From: Anaerotignum faecicola
Lineage (GTDB): Bacteria; Bacillota; Clostridia; Lachnospirales; Anaerotignaceae
Length of the DNA: 64,000 nt
Reading direction: 5' to 3'
Assembly (NCBI RefSeq): GCF_003865035.1
Contig: NZ_BHVZ01000012.1
Location: 1-64,000, forward strand
The translations under genes and the position numbers were made by a program. The notes under the pieces were generated by a model. The model was not told where the DNA came from. It worked only from the letters and a program-made list of their open reading frames with translations, and searched no databases. Position 1 is the first letter of the stretch; each line of letters opens with the position of its first letter. This document shows, one piece after another, positions 32,635 to 41,059 of this stretch.

Positions 32635-34962
32635 ATGAAGCGTCCGATACTCTGGACAACAATTTTCATGATTTGTGGAATATATATGAGACTGGGCATA
32701 TCGAAAGTGATATGTCTGGTCTCTTTTCTTTTTCTGCTCTTTTTTATGTTTCGTTTTGTGATAAACAAGAAAAAGCCTGCTTATCTGCTGCTTCTGTTCT
32801 TTGTTCCGCTTGGATTCTTTTCAGCAGGGGTGCATTGGCAGGCAGAGCAGAGCCTTTTGACAAAAACCGTAACAGGCGAGGGCGTGATTCTGGAAGAAGG
32901 AGAAACTACCTCCGGCAATCAGAAGCTGACCCTTCGCTGTAGTCTTGAAAAGCAGGAAAAGCCCTGCAAGGTCTATGCCGTCTGGGTAGGAGAGGAACGC
33001 TTTCAGGAGGGAGAGCGGGTTGCTTTTTCGGGTGAAATCGTGCCGTTTTCCAAGCAAAGCTACCCCGGCGGCTATGATGAACAGCTGTATCTTCTGACAA
33101 AGGGCTATGAGTATAAGCTTTATCCGGAGAAAATCAAAGTAACGGGACAGGATACCTCTCTTTCCGTTCGGCTTGCGCGAGCCAGAGCGGGTGTGCAGAT
33201 GGTTCTGGATAGAATTTTGCCTGCGGAGGAAAGCGGATTGATGCAGGCGGTGCTGACGGGGGATAAGGAAAAAATTCCTGAGGAAAGCTATACTTTATAC
33301 AGCAAGGCAGGTGTCGTGCATGTGCTTTGCATTTCAGGGCTGCATTTGTCCATATTGGCGCTGTATCTGGCATTTTTTCTGGAAAAGGCTCTGGGAAGGA
33401 GCAAACGCACCTCCGCGCTTGTGACGATTTTTGCTGTGTTTGCCTTCCTGCTTTTTATCAAATCCTCCCCGTCCTCCTATCGCGCAGCATTGATGATTAC
33501 GGTTGTGCTTCTGGGCAGAGCGTTCTATCGCCTGCCGGATGCGCTGAATACCATGGCGATTGCGGCGTTCCTGCTTCTGCTTTTTCAGCCGCTGTATCTG
33601 TTTCATGCAGGCTTTCAGCTTTCGTTTCTGACAGTATTCGGCATCTGGTTTGGTATAGGCAGAATGGAGCGGAAGAAAAAGAAGGACAGGGGTAAGTTCG
33701 ATTGGCTGAAGGAAAGTCTGCTGGTTTCCTTTTATGCATCTCTGTTCAGCTATCCTGCGGTGGCGTATTATTTTTCTTCCGTCTCTCTGGTCGGCATTTT
33801 CGCGAATCTTCTGATTGTGCCGTTGAGCGGCTTGCTTCTGGGATTCGGACTTCTGAGTGTCTTGCTTGGTGCAGTTTGTCTGCCCGTGGGCATCTTTGCG
33901 GCAGGGAGTGTCTATGCCATTTTGCGGGCTTTCAAAATTGTCTGCACAGCACTGGTTCGTCTGCCCTTTGCGTATGTACTCGTTGGGTGTCCATCCTACC
34001 TGTCCATTGTGCTGTACTATGTCCTGCTGTTTTTCGTTCTGGAATACGGCGGCAGAAAGGGCAGCTGGAAGGTTGGGGCGATGCTGAGCGCGGCACTGTT
34101 CTGTGCGGTGTTTGAAAATCCGCTGTTCCGTAAGGAAAATACGATTGCCTTTCTGGACGTGGGACAGGGCGATGCAGCGGTGATTTCTACATACGATGGC
34201 GCGGCATATCTTGTGGATGGCGGCGGGAAATTCGGGCAGGATTTTGGTGAAAATGTCGGCAAGCGCATTGTTTTGCCCTATCTGGAATATCTTGGGGTGT
34301 CCGCACTGGACGGTGCGTTTCTTTCCCACCCGGACAGCGACCACATGACGGGTCTGCTTGAGGTTCTGGAAACCCTTCCCACAAAGGGACTCTATCTTTC
34401 TGATTATGCCTTTGCGGAAAATGAGCAGACCGATTTGCTGAAAGAAATGGTGGAAAAATACAATATTCCATTGTATACTATAAAAACAGGTGATTCCTCT
34501 TTAGGGGATAAGTTCCTTTGCTTATATCCGACAGGAGCTTCTGCCGGGACAGGAGAGGAAAACCAAGGCTCTATGGTGCTGCGCTACAGCTATAGTGATA
34601 CAAAGGTGCTGTTTACGGGGGATATTACCGCGGAGGAGGAACAGCAGCTTTTGGAGCAGAATATTTCGGCGGATGTGCTGAAGGTGGCGCATCATGGCTC
34701 AAAATACAGCTCGGATGCCGCTTTTCTGGAAAAGGTATCGCCAAAGGCAGCGGTCATTTCCTGCGGTACGAACAATGTATACGGACATCCGCATAAGGAA
34801 GCCATGGAACGTCTGCAAAAAACGGGTGCCGAAATTTTTCGTACGGATGAGGATGGAACCATCCTTGTGACCATAGGGAAAGACGGTGCAATGAACATAG
34901 AAACCATGACGGAAAGGAAACCGTTATATGAAAACATTAAAGAAAAACTGGAAAAATCATGA
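32635..34962 (+). CDS. comEC: ComEC/Rec2 DNA-uptake channel with metallo-hydrolase domain
   Basis: ComEC forms the membrane channel that carries single-stranded DNA into the cytoplasm in transformation. The start at 32635 follows AGAGGAGA. The 775-residue protein has an N-terminal membrane region and OB-like domain, the Competence domain with about eight helices (GVVHVLCISGLHLSILALYL, SSPSSYRAALMI), and a C-terminal metallo-beta-lactamase domain with VGQGDAA, HPDSDHMTGLLE, HHGSKYS and GHPHKEAMERL. Both domains appear complete, so DNA uptake may be functional. Its end overlaps holA by 35 nt. Confidence 0.94.
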   Translation: MKRPILWTTIFMICGIYMRLGISKVICLVSFLFLLFFMFRFVINKKKPAYLLLLFFVPLGFFSAGVHWQAEQSLLTKTVTGEGVILEEGETTSGNQKLTLRCSLEKQEKPCKVYAVWVGEERFQEGERVAFSGEIVPFSKQSYPGGYDEQLYLLTKGYEYKLYPEKIKVTGQDTSLSVRLARARAGVQMVLDRILPAEESGLMQAVLTGDKEKIPEESYTLYSKAGVVHVLCISGLHLSILALYLAFFLEKALGRSKRTSALVTIFAVFAFLLFIKSSPSSYRAALMITVVLLGRAFYRLPDALNTMAIAAFLLLLFQPLYLFHAGFQLSFLTVFGIWFGIGRMERKKKKDRGKFDWLKESLLVSFYASLFSYPAVAYYFSSVSLVGIFANLLIVPLSGLLLGFGLLSVLLGAVCLPVGIFAAGSVYAILRAFKIVCTALVRLPFAYVLVGCPSYLSIVLYYVLLFFVLEYGGRKGSWKVGAMLSAALFCAVFENPLFRKENTIAFLDVGQGDAAVISTYDGAAYLVDGGGKFGQDFGENVGKRIVLPYLEYLGVSALDGAFLSHPDSDHMTGLLEVLETLPTKGLYLSDYAFAENEQTDLLKEMVEKYNIPLYTIKTGDSSLGDKFLCLYPTGASAGTGEENQGSMVLRYSYSDTKVLFTGDITAEEEQQLLEQNISADVLKVAHHGSKYSSDAAFLEKVSPKAAVISCGTNNVYGHPHKEAMERLQKTGAEIFRTDEDGTILVTIGKDGAMNIETMTERKPLYENIKEKLEKS

Positions 34963-35923
34963 ATTTAGCCGTTGCTATCTCTTTTTCGGCGAAGAAACCT
35001 ACCTCATTCGGGAATATGAAGCGGCACTGCGCAAGGCAATTCTGCCCGATGGCGCGGAAATGATGAATGAGGACAGCTTCGAGGAAAAACGGGCAACTGC
35101 GGCGGCAATCATGGATGCGGCGGAAACCTTGCCGTTTCTGAATGATAAACGCCTGGTCATCGTGCGAAACAGTGCTTTTTTCCAGAAGGGTGGCAGAAAA
35201 GAGGAGGGTGAAAAGCTCAAAGCCTTTCTTTCTAATCTGCCCGAAACGGTCTGCCTGCTTTTCATTGAGGAAAAGGTAGAAAAAAACAATGCGCTTTATA
35301 AGGCGGTTGTCAAAAACGGACAGGCGGTTGAGTTCAAAAAACAGGCAGAAAAGGACTTAGGCACATGGATAAAACAGCGCTGTAAAGCAAACGGGATGCA
35401 GATGAGCGATGGCGTACTAAATCTCTTTTTGCAGACAGTGGATCATGATATGGAAAACCTGGATGGCGAGCTGCAAAAGCTGATTGCCTATAAGGGAGAG
35501 AAGGCAGAAATCCGCGCGGAGGATATTCGTGCGGTCTGTACGGTTTCTCTGGAGGCGCGTGTGTTTGACCTCGTGAAGGCGGTGGCGGAAAAGCATCCCG
35601 AAAGGGCGGTTCAGATTTATCGCACACTGCTTTCCATGAAGGAATCCCCGTATATGGTGCTTTCGCTGATTACCAGACAATTTCGTCTGATTCTGGAAAC
35701 GATGCTGCTGACGCAGAACGGTCTGACACAGGAGCAGATTGCGGCAAGGCTGGAGCTGCGCGAATTTGCGGTGAAGGAATATCAGCGGCAGTCAAAACGC
35801 TTCCCTGTGGCAGGCTGGAAACAGGCAGTCAGAGATTGCCTGCAAGCGGATTTGGATATCAAATCGGGCAGGGCGGCAGAGGAAACCGCGGTAGAGCTTT
35901 TAATTATGAAATATGCGGCGTAA
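34928..35923 (+). CDS. holA: DNA polymerase III subunit delta
   Basis: Delta opens the sliding clamp in the clamp-loader complex. The 331-residue protein has the family opening (FSRCYLFFGEETYLIREYEA), the AAA+ N-terminal domain (AETLPFLNDKRLVIVRNS), and the C-terminal collar region (SLITRQFRLILETMLL, DLDIKSGRAAEETAVELLIM). It begins inside comEC, the same neighbour as in Bacillus. rpsT, which often follows, is absent; dinB is convergent 27 nt away and no terminator hairpin is evident between them. Confidence 0.94.
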   Translation: MKTLKKNWKNHEFSRCYLFFGEETYLIREYEAALRKAILPDGAEMMNEDSFEEKRATAAAIMDAAETLPFLNDKRLVIVRNSAFFQKGGRKEEGEKLKAFLSNLPETVCLLFIEEKVEKNNALYKAVVKNGQAVEFKKQAEKDLGTWIKQRCKANGMQMSDGVLNLFLQTVDHDMENLDGELQKLIAYKGEKAEIRAEDIRAVCTVSLEARVFDLVKAVAEKHPERAVQIYRTLLSMKESPYMVLSLITRQFRLILETMLLTQNGLTQEQIAARLELREFAVKEYQRQSKRFPVAGWKQAVRDCLQADLDIKSGRAAEETAVELLIMKYAA

Positions 35924-35950
35924 CAGAATCATTCCAAAGCAGGTTGTCAT

Positions 35951-37153
35951 TTATTCCTTTTGAAATGTATTTTTTTCGCCCAGAAAGGTAGAGCGGCAGA
36001 TGCTGTTTTTTCCGTATTTTTTGCGGATGGCATCCATAGCGGCATCTGCCTTTTTTTGTTTGCTCCAATCCTGCTCCAGAAGGGAAAGCTGTATACAATC
36101 CTCTTTACAAAGCTTGCCCGCGCGCACCCCCAACAGCCGCAGAGGTTCGCCCTTCCAGACCTCATCAAAGATTTCCGCCGCGGCGGCATAAACCGCATTG
36201 GTGCAGTCGATGGCATTTGGCAGCTGCTTCTGGTGGGAATAAACTTGAAAATTAGCGGTTTTCAGCGTAACGGCGATTTCCTCTGCACAAAGCTTTTCCT
36301 GCCGCAGACGCATGGAAACGGTTTCCGATAAAGCCAACAGAATTTTGTACGCAGCTTCGCGGTCGGTCACATCAAAGGGGGTTGTGGTGCTGTTGCCAAT
36401 AGATTTGCTTTCGGAAACGGAGGGGGCAACGGGGCTGTCATCTATCCCATTTGCATAAGCGTGAAGCAGCTTGCCAAAGCTTTTGAATTCCTTTTCCAAA
36501 AGCAATGGCGGATACGCAGCAAGCTCGCCAACTGTGCGAATTCCCATTTTTCGCAAACGCGGAGCGGTGCGCCGCCCGACCATGAACAAATCCTCAATCG
36601 GTAAGGGCCAAAATTTTGTTTCAATTTCCTCGGGGAAAAGGGTGATGCACTTATTCGGTTTTTCCAATTCGCCTGCCATTTTCGCCAAAAGCTTATTGGT
36701 GCTGATGCCGATATTGACGGTAAAGCCAAGCTCTGCAAGGATGCGCTTCTGAATGGCTTTTGCGGCTTCGATTGGAGGCCCAAACAGAGCTTCCATTCCT
36801 GTATAATCCAGAAATCCTTCATCTATGCTGAATGGCTCAATTCGGTCAGAATATTCCGAAAGAATATCGAACATGGCACGAGAGCATTTGGAATACAGCG
36901 CAAAATCGGGTGGATAGGCAATCAGATTCGGACATTTCTGCATTGCCTGTATAATCGGCTCACCTGTCACAATGCCGTGTTTTTTCGCGGGGGTAGATTT
37001 TGCCAGAACAATGCCGTGACGATCCTCTATACTCCCGCCAATGATGGAGGGAATGGTGCGTAAATCGGTCGGTTCTCCCTTTTTCAGAAGGGAAATGGCA
37101 GTCCAACTGAGATATGCACTGTTGACATCAATATGAAAAATAATTCTGGTCAT
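35951..37153 (-). CDS. dinB: Y-family DNA polymerase IV
   Basis: Error-prone translesion polymerase of 400 residues. The catalytic acids are in FHIDVNSAYLSW (D9) and FSIDEGFLDYTG; the little-finger domain follows with NSTTTPFDVTDREAAYKI and LRLLGVRAGKL. AAAGGAGGG precedes the ATG. There is no obvious QLxLF-type clamp peptide at the very end; QLSLLEQDW near residue 370 is the best candidate. A possible LexA half-site lies upstream. Convergent with holA. Confidence 0.93.
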   Translation of the reverse strand: MTRIIFHIDVNSAYLSWTAISLLKKGEPTDLRTIPSIIGGSIEDRHGIVLAKSTPAKKHGIVTGEPIIQAMQKCPNLIAYPPDFALYSKCSRAMFDILSEYSDRIEPFSIDEGFLDYTGMEALFGPPIEAAKAIQKRILAELGFTVNIGISTNKLLAKMAGELEKPNKCITLFPEEIETKFWPLPIEDLFMVGRRTAPRLRKMGIRTVGELAAYPPLLLEKEFKSFGKLLHAYANGIDDSPVAPSVSESKSIGNSTTTPFDVTDREAAYKILLALSETVSMRLRQEKLCAEEIAVTLKTANFQVYSHQKQLPNAIDCTNAVYAAAAEIFDEVWKGEPLRLLGVRAGKLCKEDCIQLSLLEQDWSKQKKADAAMDAIRKKYGKNSICRSTFLGEKNTFQKE

Positions 37154-37176
37154 GAGAACCCTCCTTTCCTAAAATA

Positions 37177-37190
37177 CGAACATACTTTCT
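37177..37190. promoter_or_regulatory. Possible LexA box upstream of dinB
   Basis: CGAACATACTTTCT resembles the Firmicute LexA operator CGAAC-N4-GTTYG: the left half is exact and the right half weak (about three of five). It lies 24 nt upstream of the dinB start codon. Confidence 0.35.
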
Positions 37191-37254
37191 GATAGCATAC
37201 CACTTTTTTTGTCATTTTTCAACGAAGAAAGAAATTTTTTCGTTTCGGTATTTC

Positions 37255-37283
37255 TTGAAAGCCGCCGTAGTTGCCTTTATAAT
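37255..37283 (+). promoter_or_regulatory. Predicted promoter of the phosphoesterase gene
   Basis: TTGAAA (37255-37260), 17-nt spacer, TATAAT (37278-37283), 29 nt upstream of the start codon. Confidence 0.7.
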
Positions 37284-37311
37284 GTAAAGAAAAACGAAAG
37301 GGTGAAGCAGT

Positions 37312-38142
37312 ATGATGAAAAAAAGAACCCTGGGCTGTATTTGTGGAGGGCTTCTCTTAGGGGCATTTCTTTATTGGCAGAATAATGGATTGATTCTGAC
37401 AAAAATGACATACCGAGGGGAGATTCCTGCCGGCTTCGACGGCTATAAAATTTTGCAGATTGCGGATTTGCAGAATAAGGTATTCGGGAGGAGACAGGAG
37501 CCGCTCCTGCGTAAAATCGAACAAAGCTGTCCGGATATTATTGTGATTTCCGGAGATCTTGTAGATAGGCATGAGAACAGAACAGACGTAGACGGTGCAA
37601 TGGAATTCATTCACGCACTGGTGACCTACGCGCCCGTGTATTTTGTCAGCGGCAACCATGAGCATCAGAGCGGCGAATGGGAAATTCTGGAGGAAGCATT
37701 GGTCGAGGCCGGGGTTACGGTGCTGAATAACGGAAAATCTGTTATCGAGCGAAATGGAGATACGATAACACTGCTCGGTCTGGCAGATAAAAAGGCGAAT
37801 CGGCATTATGATTTGCTTCTGCATAGCCTGATGGCAGGGCAGGAGGACAGCTTTAATATTCTGCTTTCCCACCGACCGGAATTATTTGAAACCTATGTAC
37901 ATGAAGGATTGGATCTGGTCTTTACAGGGCACGCGCATGGCGGACAGATTGTGATTCCCTTCTTCAGACAGGGGATTTTTGCGCCGCATCAGGGCTTTTT
38001 CCCGAAATATACAGAAGGAATGCACGAAAAGGACGGAACGGTTATGATTGTCAGCCGCGGCTTAGGCAACAGCAGCTTTCCTTTCCGTATTTTCAACCGT
38101 CCTGAGCTGATTGAGGTAACACTGCGGCAAGAGGGAAAATAA
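37312..38142 (+). CDS. Membrane-anchored metallophosphoesterase (YkuE-like)
   Basis: A 276-residue calcineurin-type phosphoesterase with an N-terminal signal anchor (residues 5-20). The metal motifs are LQIADLQNK (where HxD-type relatives usually have SDLH), VISGDLVDR, VSGNHEHQSGEWE, LLSHRPELF and FTGHAHGGQIVIP. The first motif lacks the histidine found in most relatives, so one metal ligand differs. The family includes YkuE of Bacillus and UDP-2,3-diacylglucosamine-like hydrolases; substrate unknown. AAAGGGTG precedes the start. Confidence 0.88.
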   Translation: MMKKRTLGCICGGLLLGAFLYWQNNGLILTKMTYRGEIPAGFDGYKILQIADLQNKVFGRRQEPLLRKIEQSCPDIIVISGDLVDRHENRTDVDGAMEFIHALVTYAPVYFVSGNHEHQSGEWEILEEALVEAGVTVLNNGKSVIERNGDTITLLGLADKKANRHYDLLLHSLMAGQEDSFNILLSHRPELFETYVHEGLDLVFTGHAHGGQIVIPFFRQGIFAPHQGFFPKYTEGMHEKDGTVMIVSRGLGNSSFPFRIFNRPELIEVTLRQEGK

Positions 38143-38217
38143 CCGCAGAGGGACTTGTACGGCGGAGGCTTTTTTGTTAAAATAAAGATAACTTAAATTC
38201 AGAAAGGAAGAAATCGT

Positions 38218-38733
38218 ATGAATCCTATCGTAACATTTGAAATGAAGGACGGCGGCATCATCAAGGCTGAGCTGTATCCGGAAATTGCACCCAATACAGT
38301 CAATAATTTCATCTCTCTGGTGAAAAAAGGCTTTTATGACGGCAAAATTTTCCATAGAGTGATTCCCGGCTTTATGATTCAGGGTGGCTGCCCTGAGGGG
38401 ACAGGCATGGGCGGCCCCGGCTATCATATCGCAGGCGAATTTAGCATGGCAGGCTTCAAAAATGACCTGAAGCATACCCCCGGCGTACTTTCTATGGCAA
38501 GAGCAATGCACCCTCACAGCGCAGGCTCTCAGTTCTTTATCATGCATGAAACCTCTCCACATCTGGATGGGCAGTATGCTGCATTCGGTAAGGTGATTGA
38601 AGGGATGGATGTAGTAAACCGTATTGCCGAAACAAAAACAAACAGACAGGACAAGCCTCTGGAGGATCAGGTTATGGTGAAGGTAACCGTAGATACCTTT
38701 GGCGTGGATTATCCCGAACCCGAAAAAATGTAA
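38218..38733 (+). CDS. Peptidyl-prolyl cis-trans isomerase, cyclophilin type
   Basis: A 171-residue cytoplasmic cyclophilin (no signal peptide) that speeds proline isomerisation in folding proteins. Motifs are ELYPEIAPNTVNNFISLV, the active-site arginine in FHRVIPGFMIQGG, and LSMARAMHPHSAGSQFFIMH. It resembles PpiB. AAGGAAG lies upstream. Followed by its own terminator, so a single-gene unit. Confidence 0.95.
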   Translation: MNPIVTFEMKDGGIIKAELYPEIAPNTVNNFISLVKKGFYDGKIFHRVIPGFMIQGGCPEGTGMGGPGYHIAGEFSMAGFKNDLKHTPGVLSMARAMHPHSAGSQFFIMHETSPHLDGQYAAFGKVIEGMDVVNRIAETKTNRQDKPLEDQVMVKVTVDTFGVDYPEPEKM

Positions 38734-38750
38734 TTAAAAAAAGAAAACAA

Positions 38751-38790
38751 AAACGAATCGAACTCCTTTGGAAATCGGTTCGTTTTTTTT
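38751..38790 (+). terminator. Intrinsic terminator after the cyclophilin gene
   Basis: AAACGAATCG pairs with CGGTTCGTTT, one internal mismatch, followed by a long T run. Confidence 0.85.
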
Positions 38791-38858
38791 ATCATTTCAT
38801 AAATATAGTAATAAAAACAGTAATAAAATTTTTGTCGGATAGAAATTTTAGGAAAAAC

Positions 38859-38887
38859 TTGATTTTTTTATAAAAGTATACTATAAT
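38859..38887 (+). promoter_or_regulatory. Predicted promoter of tRNA-Thr
   Basis: TTGATT (38859-38864), 17-nt spacer, TATAAT (38882-38887), 13 nt before the mature 5' end. Confidence 0.75.
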
Positions 38888-38900
38888 ATCATTCAGTCAC

Positions 38901-38973
38901 GCTGATATGGCTCAGTTGGTAGAGCAATTGATTCGTAATCAATAGGTCGCGGGTTCGAGTCCCGCTATCAGCT
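38901..38973 (+). tRNA. tRNA-Thr (anticodon CGT)
   Basis: A complete cloverleaf: acceptor GCTGATA with TATCAGC, D arm GCTC-AGTTGGTA-GAGC, anticodon arm ATTGA-TTCGTAA-TCAAT with anticodon CGT at 38934-38936 reading ACG, variable loop AGGTC, T arm GCGGG-TTCGAGT-CCCGC, discriminator T. CCA is not encoded and must be added. The 390-nt gap between the cyclophilin and the first EamA gene holds this tRNA, its promoter and two terminators. Confidence 0.97.
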
Positions 38974-38978
38974 TCTCG

Positions 38979-39004
38979 CACCCGAAGATTTTCGGGTGTT
39001 TTTT
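38979..39004 (+). terminator. Intrinsic terminator after tRNA-Thr
   Basis: CACCCGAA (38979-38986) pairs with TTCGGGTG (38991-38998), then TTTTTT. Confidence 0.9.
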
Positions 39005-39041
39005 ATTGTAAAATGTTTTTTTGAAAATATATAATTCGGCA

Positions 39042-39070
39042 TTGTATTATTTACATTTGTTTGATATAAT
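39042..39070 (+). promoter_or_regulatory. Predicted promoter of the first EamA gene
   Basis: TTGTAT (39042-39047), 17-nt spacer, TATAAT (39065-39070), about 54 nt upstream of the start codon. Confidence 0.6.
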
Positions 39071-39123
39071 GAACAAAATAAAGACTTTCCGCATTTTACT
39101 TTATAATTTTGGAGGTAATACAA

Positions 39124-39993
39124 ATGACGAGTGAAAAGAAAAAGGTATTTGGTTTGAGTTTTCTGAGTGTTTTTCTCTGGGCATCTGCTTTTCCGTTGAC
39201 GAAGGTGGCACAGCAGCAGTTTACGTCCATTCCTCTGGGTTTTCTGCGCTGTACGGTCGCAGCAATTTTTCTGATTATCATAGGGAAATGCTGTCACATT
39301 CGCCTGCCGCAGAAAAAGCACATTCCTTTGTTCTTTGTATCCGGCGGTCTTGGCTTTACGGGCTATATGATTACCTTTAACACAGGTATTCTGACACTGA
39401 CCTCCGCAACCTCCAGTATTATCATTGCGGTAACCCCGATTCTGACTGCAATCGTAGCATCCCATCTATATAAAGAGAAAATCAAACCCATCGGCTGGGC
39501 GGCAATCGCGGCTGCATTTATCGGTGTGCTGATTCTGCTTTTGTGGGAAGGCGTATTTTCCATCAATATCGGTCTTATCTGGACAGTCGGTGCGGCAATC
39601 GTATTCTGCGGCTATAATATCATGACAAGGAAGCTTTCTGCAATGGGCTATAATGCCTTAGAAATCGTAACCTACAGCATGATTTGCGGTGCCATTCTGC
39701 TTGGCTTCTGGGCGGGGGATGGACTGCATCAGCTGGCAGGTGCAAGCGTGAGCCACATCATTGCACTGATTTATCTGGGGGCTTTGCCCTCCGCAACGGC
39801 ATATTTTACATGGGGCAAGGCAATGAGCTACGCGGAACGCACCAGTGAGGTAACAAACTTCATGTTTGTGACACCATTGCTTTCCACCATCATGGGTTTT
39901 ATCATTCTGCATGAGGTGCCAAATGCAGGCACATTTATCGGCGGCGCGATTATTATTATCAGTATCGTAGTCTTTAACCTGAAAGGGAAATGA
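39124..39993 (+). CDS. EamA-family (DMT) permease, first of a tandem pair
   Basis: A 289-residue ten-helix transporter of the drug/metabolite superfamily with two EamA repeats (about 5-135 and 150-287). The family opening FLWASAFPLTKVAQQQFTSI is clear. The start at 39124 follows GGAGG by 8 nt. Such proteins export amino acids, metabolites or drugs; the substrate cannot be read from the sequence. The next gene is a close paralogue in the same direction. Confidence 0.88.
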   Translation: MTSEKKKVFGLSFLSVFLWASAFPLTKVAQQQFTSIPLGFLRCTVAAIFLIIIGKCCHIRLPQKKHIPLFFVSGGLGFTGYMITFNTGILTLTSATSSIIIAVTPILTAIVASHLYKEKIKPIGWAAIAAAFIGVLILLLWEGVFSINIGLIWTVGAAIVFCGYNIMTRKLSAMGYNALEIVTYSMICGAILLGFWAGDGLHQLAGASVSHIIALIYLGALPSATAYFTWGKAMSYAERTSEVTNFMFVTPLLSTIMGFIILHEVPNAGTFIGGAIIIISIVVFNLKGK

Positions 39994-39998
39994 TTTTA

Positions 39999-40028
39999 AG
40001 AGGGGCTTAGATGTCCCTCTCTTTTTTT
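39999..40028 (+). terminator. Terminator between the two EamA genes
   Basis: AGAGGG pairs with CCCTCT around a short loop, followed by CTTTTTTT. A short 6-bp stem, so read-through to the second gene is likely. Confidence 0.65.
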
Positions 40029-40085
40029 GTTTGCATTTTTGCGAAAAATGGTGTATCGTGTCTAAAGAGAAAGAAGGGGACAGCT

Positions 40086-40970
40086 TTGACAATACAAAAG
40101 AAAAAGGTCATCGGGTACAGCCTATTTACCATATTCCTTTGGGCTTCGGCATATCCGCTGACAAAAATTGCGCAGACACATTTTACGGTTGTGCCGCTGG
40201 CGTTTCTTCGCAGCTTCATTGCGGGGAGCTTCATGCTGTTCATCGGGAAATTCCAAGGAATGGCACTGCCGAAGAAAAAGCATATTCCGTTATTCCTGCT
40301 TGCGGGGGCGCTTGGGTATGTGATTTATACGGTGGCAATGAATATCGGCTTGCAGACATTGCCTTCCGCAACGTGCAGCCTTCTGGTTGCTACATCTCCG
40401 ATTATGACGGCAATAATTGCATCCAAGGTGTACCGAGAAAAAATCGGTCCGGTAAGTTGGATTTCAATTTTTATTGCTTTTTCAGGTGTTATGATTCTTC
40501 TGCTTTGGGACAGCCATGGCACGTTTTCCATTGATGTGGCAATGCTCTGGATGCTTCTTTCTGCCGCTTCCTGGGCAGGCTATAACATTATGACAAGAAA
40601 GCTGGTTGCCATGGGCTATACCTCCGCACAAATCACCTGTTTCAGCATGCTTGGAGCAGCGCTGTGGCTCTGCTTTTCTGCTATGCAGGGCTTTCGGGAG
40701 ATGGTAACCGGGGAGCCGAAGCATTTTCTCGCCTTGCTGTATCTCGCAATCATCTCTAATGCCGTCGGCTGTATCCTCTGGGCGAAGGCTCTGGCGTATG
40801 CGGAAAAAACAAGCGAGGTGGCGAACTTTATGTTCCTTTCGCCGCTGCTGTCCACTCTGATGAGTTTTCTGCTTCTGCATGAGGTGCCGGGGATGGGAAC
40901 CTTTGTCGGCGGCGCGATTATCATCTGTGGTCTGCTGCTTTTTAATCTGAAAGGGCAGAAGAAGGAATAA
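40086..40970 (+). CDS. EamA-family (DMT) permease, second of a tandem pair, TTG start
   Basis: A paralogue of the preceding gene, about 294 residues. I choose TTG at 40086 (MTIQKKKVIGYSLFTIFLWA) because AGAAGGGG sits 6 nt upstream and the protein then aligns end to end with its neighbour; the frame opens earlier at 40011. Shared segments include WASAYPLTKIAQTHFTVVPL, GYNIMTRKL and SEVANFMFLSPLLSTLMSF. Tandem duplication followed by divergence is the simplest history. Two genes might form a heteromer, but EamA proteins of this length normally work alone. Confidence 0.87.
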   Translation: MTIQKKKVIGYSLFTIFLWASAYPLTKIAQTHFTVVPLAFLRSFIAGSFMLFIGKFQGMALPKKKHIPLFLLAGALGYVIYTVAMNIGLQTLPSATCSLLVATSPIMTAIIASKVYREKIGPVSWISIFIAFSGVMILLLWDSHGTFSIDVAMLWMLLSAASWAGYNIMTRKLVAMGYTSAQITCFSMLGAALWLCFSAMQGFREMVTGEPKHFLALLYLAIISNAVGCILWAKALAYAEKTSEVANFMFLSPLLSTLMSFLLLHEVPGMGTFVGGAIIICGLLLFNLKGQKKE

Positions 40971-40995
40971 CCGAAAGGCGAATGAAGAAAGAAAA

Positions 40996-41035
40996 GGATA
41001 AATCCTCATTTTTATTTGAAGATTTACCCTTTTTT
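40996..41035. terminator. Hairpin terminator between EamA pair and proS
   Basis: GGATAAATC (40996-41004) pairs with GATTTACCC (41021-41029) with one mismatch; T run on the right, A-rich on the left. It can act for both convergent units. Confidence 0.65.
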
Positions 41036-41059
41036 AATTTGCTTTATTCTGTTGTGGGA

